Assembly (NCBI GenBank): GCA_947382415.1 | Contig: CANCYO010000003.1 | Coordinates: 1 to 64,000 of the forward strand | Length of the DNA stretch: 64,000 bases | Direction: 5' to 3' | Source: an uncultured Lachnospiraceae bacterium | GTDB lineage: Bacteria; Bacillota; Clostridia; Lachnospirales; Lachnospiraceae | In this document: piece by piece, positions 62,116 through 64,000 of the stretch | Numbering within the stretch: the stretch's first letter is position 1 | Layout: each line of letters starts with the position of its first letter | Made by a program: the position numbers and the translations under genes | The notes under the pieces: model-generated | Told to the model about the DNA's origin: nothing | The model's database searches: none | Seen by the model: only the letters and a program-made list of their open reading frames with translations

Positions 62116-63405
62116 ATGGCAGAAAAAACAACGACTGACCACAACATAAAACTGACGGATCGCAAAAGAAACGCATTACTTCCGGCGCTGATCCTTTTAA
62201 GTATTTCATGCGTCATATACTGCTGTTTTCTGTCTGCCGAAAAAAGCGTAAACTATGTGGAAAAAGCGGCTCTGATGCTGGCGGAAGACGGGCAGGCGGA
62301 AGGCGATGCACCGGCGGAGGACGGGGACGGCCCTCTCCCCTGGGGACAATTCTACCGTAAAATGTATGATGAAATGTATCGCCAGTCACTTGAAACCTCG
62401 GCTGGGATCAACCGTATTGTATATCTGCATGACATTCAAAACAATACCCATGCAGTGCCCTATGTAAAATATCTCACCGATTATGCCCATGCAAATCAAT
62501 ATCACAGGGGATGTGAGTGGAATTCCGTAAAGAATAAAGACGAGTATTACACAGCTTATCTGGAGGAACTGTACCGCCGTCAGGGTATGCCCGCAGACGA
62601 GATCTGTGACGCAAAACCCGTCTACAGCTATCTCAGCGTCCAGCAGAACGCTTCCCATCGCTCTGTCTTCACAGACCACTTTGCCATTTTTTACCCGACA
62701 GACGTCAGCTACGGAAGCTCCGAGGAATGTGCGGACATGCTTTATACCCGCACGGAAGAAGAGGAAAAAGCCGGAGGCTATAACGGTCTTCTGATCCAGT
62801 GGAAACGGGATATGAGGCTTGAAGAAAACAGACTGGCCGATCGGGGCCGTCTTTATCTTCTGGCCGTCTCGGGAGAAAATTATGCAAAAAGCGGACTGTC
62901 CGCCTTGGAAATCACTTTGTCAGACATAGAAGAATTGTTGTCCCATGAAAATACAGCCGCAAGAGTCCGCTCCGTCATTCCGGAAGAGATCACATGGACG
63001 GACTGCCGCTCTATCTCCACCACATACCACGATTACGCCCAGGCCCAGGGAGAGACCACCCTCAGAAACATAGCCGTCTATCTGCCGCAGATGCGGGAGC
63101 ATGAAAGTTTCCAGTGGATTCTGCTCATAGAAGAATTCAAGGACGGAGCAGAGGACAAGACAGGGATTTTTGAGTGCCGCCAGGACATCATCGACCATTT
63201 TATCATTTTTCCCTATTGGTATGAGGTCAAAGAGGGAGATACCCTCTGGAATCTGACCCGGCGCTTCTCGGGTATGACTCATCCCCGCGCTGTTGAACGA
63301 ACCATAGAAAATATCTGCAATGATCCGCTGAACCGGATCGAAGATCCGAATGTCCTGTCTCCGGGGCAGCGCCTGTTTCTGGCGCCCCATATCTTTGTAA
63401 ATTAA
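62116..63405 (+). CDS. Membrane-anchored protein with a C-terminal LysM domain
   Basis: A basic N-terminus and one hydrophobic helix (~residues 18-36) predict a type II membrane protein with an extracellular bulk. The central ~320 residues are unrecognised, rich in Tyr, Glu and Arg. The last ~60 residues are a LysM peptidoglycan-binding module: 'YEVKEGDTLWNLTRRFSG' and 'NRIEDPNVLSPGQRLFL'. The 429-residue length gives no family clue. GGAG lies upstream of the ATG. Divergent from DeoR and convergent with the last glycosyltransferase. It may organise or sense the cell wall. Confidence 0.8.
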   Translation: MAEKTTTDHNIKLTDRKRNALLPALILLSISCVIYCCFLSAEKSVNYVEKAALMLAEDGQAEGDAPAEDGDGPLPWGQFYRKMYDEMYRQSLETSAGINRIVYLHDIQNNTHAVPYVKYLTDYAHANQYHRGCEWNSVKNKDEYYTAYLEELYRRQGMPADEICDAKPVYSYLSVQQNASHRSVFTDHFAIFYPTDVSYGSSEECADMLYTRTEEEEKAGGYNGLLIQWKRDMRLEENRLADRGRLYLLAVSGENYAKSGLSALEITLSDIEELLSHENTAARVRSVIPEEITWTDCRSISTTYHDYAQAQGETTLRNIAVYLPQMREHESFQWILLIEEFKDGAEDKTGIFECRQDIIDHFIIFPYWYEVKEGDTLWNLTRRFSGMTHPRAVERTIENICNDPLNRIEDPNVLSPGQRLFLAPHIFVN

Positions 63406-63433
63406 ATTTTATTGTCCATTGAGTCACCATTAC

Positions 63434-63467
63434 GTTCTGTTGTGCATTCAGTTCTGTTGTGCATTCA
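63434..63467. repeat. 17-bp tandem duplication at a stop codon
   Basis: GTTCTGTTGTGCATTCA occurs twice in a row. The first copy holds the stop codon of the glycosyltransferase at 63448; the second codes its last residues 'NAQQN'. Confidence 0.85.
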
Positions 63468-64000
63468 GTCTCAGAGAAAAATCACTGCGATCCAGCGAAA
63501 AATTGGGATTGTAGTAAGGGTCTCCGGCCTCCAGCACAGTCTTCCATTTCTCCCGGAAGCTCTCCGACTCCCGGTCATAGCGTTTGGCGTTCTCCCCGCT
63601 GTCATCCGCCCCGCGGGAAATAGACTCATAGTGATAAAGCTCGGCAAAAGGCGTAAATACATTCAAAAGGCCTCTCTCCCGCAGCTTCAGGCAAAAGTCC
63701 ACATCATTTAAGGAGACCGCAAAGCTCTCCTCCAGACCGCCCACCTCTTCAAAAAGACTCTTTTTTACCATCAGGCAGGCCCCCGTCACAGCGCTGACAT
63801 TCTGCGCATAACAAAGCCTCCCCATATAGCCCAGATTCTGTCTGGACTGCCTGTAATGGGTGTGTCCCGCCGTGCGGTGCGCACCCAGACCGATGACCAC
63901 GCCCGCATGCTGAATGGTACGGTCTCCATAATAAAGCTTTGCCCCCACTGCGCCCACGTCCCTGCGCTGGGCATACATCAACAGCTCCTCCATCCAGTTG
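63448..64000 (-). CDS. Family 2 glycosyltransferase, C-terminal part (cut by the right edge)
   Basis: The frame is open to the right window edge, so the N-terminus is missing; 183 residues are visible. 'NWMEELLMYAQRRDVGAVGA' and 'KLYYGDRTIQHAGVVIGLG' are typical of the second half of large wall and teichoic-type GT2 enzymes, and 'SAVTGACLMVKKSLFEEVGG' and 'SLNDVDFCLKLRERG' carry the acceptor-side ND motif. It is convergent with the LysM gene, with 42 nt between. Confidence 0.9.
   Translation of the reverse strand, partial: NWMEELLMYAQRRDVGAVGAKLYYGDRTIQHAGVVIGLGAHRTAGHTHYRQSRQNLGYMGRLCYAQNVSAVTGACLMVKKSLFEEVGGLEESFAVSLNDVDFCLKLRERGLLNVFTPFAELYHYESISRGADDSGENAKRYDRESESFREKWKTVLEAGDPYYNPNFSLDRSDFSLRLNAQQN

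Overview
The window reads as chromosomal DNA of a gut-type clostridium, most likely Lachnospiraceae. Supporting signs are strong AGGAGG ribosome sites, consensus TTGACA/TATAAT promoters, AgrC/AgrA-like two-component pairs, a BceRSAB-type peptide-resistance locus, a CspA-like subtilase, a CotH/DUF4956/VTC polyphosphate module, a class M sirtuin with a zinc macrodomain, and Gram-positive cell-wall polysaccharide genes. No rRNA, tRNA, CRISPR array or complete insertion sequence was recognised. Most genes lie on the minus strand.

Layout. 1-2200: two unrecognised proteins, the first cut by the left edge. 2200-6100: LytTR response regulator and histidine kinase, then guaA behind a perfect consensus promoter. 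6150-12840: CotH-like kinase, DUF4956 membrane protein, VTC-type polyphosphate polymerase and two ABC exporter half-transporters, apparently one unit read from 12837 down. 12960-16350: PdaA-like deacetylase, a lipoprotein and a HEPN/MNT pair. 16580-19250: CspA-like subtilase, divergent to an XRE regulator plus Uma2 nuclease. 19240-25800: a deleted solute-binding-protein pseudogene, its intact large paralogue, a second kinase/regulator pair, cobO and a B12/MetH-activation-like protein. 25825-28090: Zn/Cd P-type ATPase and a separate metal-binding HMA protein under a promoter with an SmtB-like operator. 28144-31260: sirtuin/macrodomain pair, a SnoaL-like protein under a striking palindromic operator, and an Rrf2 regulator. 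31336-32847: a long, divergent ClpX. 33090-37614: BceRSAB-type locus. 37636-44866: HtrA protease, glmS, a glycosyltransferase, an LCP ligase and the initiating sugar-phosphate transferase. 45201-46055: TipA-type MerR regulator. 56064-64000: three glycosyltransferases (one partial), pgcA, a DeoR regulator with a small kinase, and a LysM protein.

The most notable region is 46124-55956, set between cell-wall polysaccharide genes. Four tightly coupled minus-strand genes encode an SF1 helicase with a C-terminal nuclease-like domain, a NACHT-like NTPase fused to an Mrr-type endonuclease, a 140-residue protein of unknown fold and a giant DUF4132-type protein of about 1,730 residues. A decayed DUF1016/YhcG-type nuclease lies just beyond. 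The first two genes are visibly richer in A+T than the last two, yet the junction keeps a 4-nt ATGA overlap. I interpret this as a candidate anti-phage or anti-plasmid system whose gene combination I do not recognise as described. Function is inferred from domains and layout only.

The polysaccharide genes fit together as precursor supply (glmS, pgcA), lipid-linked initiation (sugar-phosphate transferase), chain building (glycosyltransferases) and attachment to peptidoglycan (LCP protein). The envelope-stress theme continues with HtrA, the Bce-type locus, the deacetylase and the polyphosphate module.
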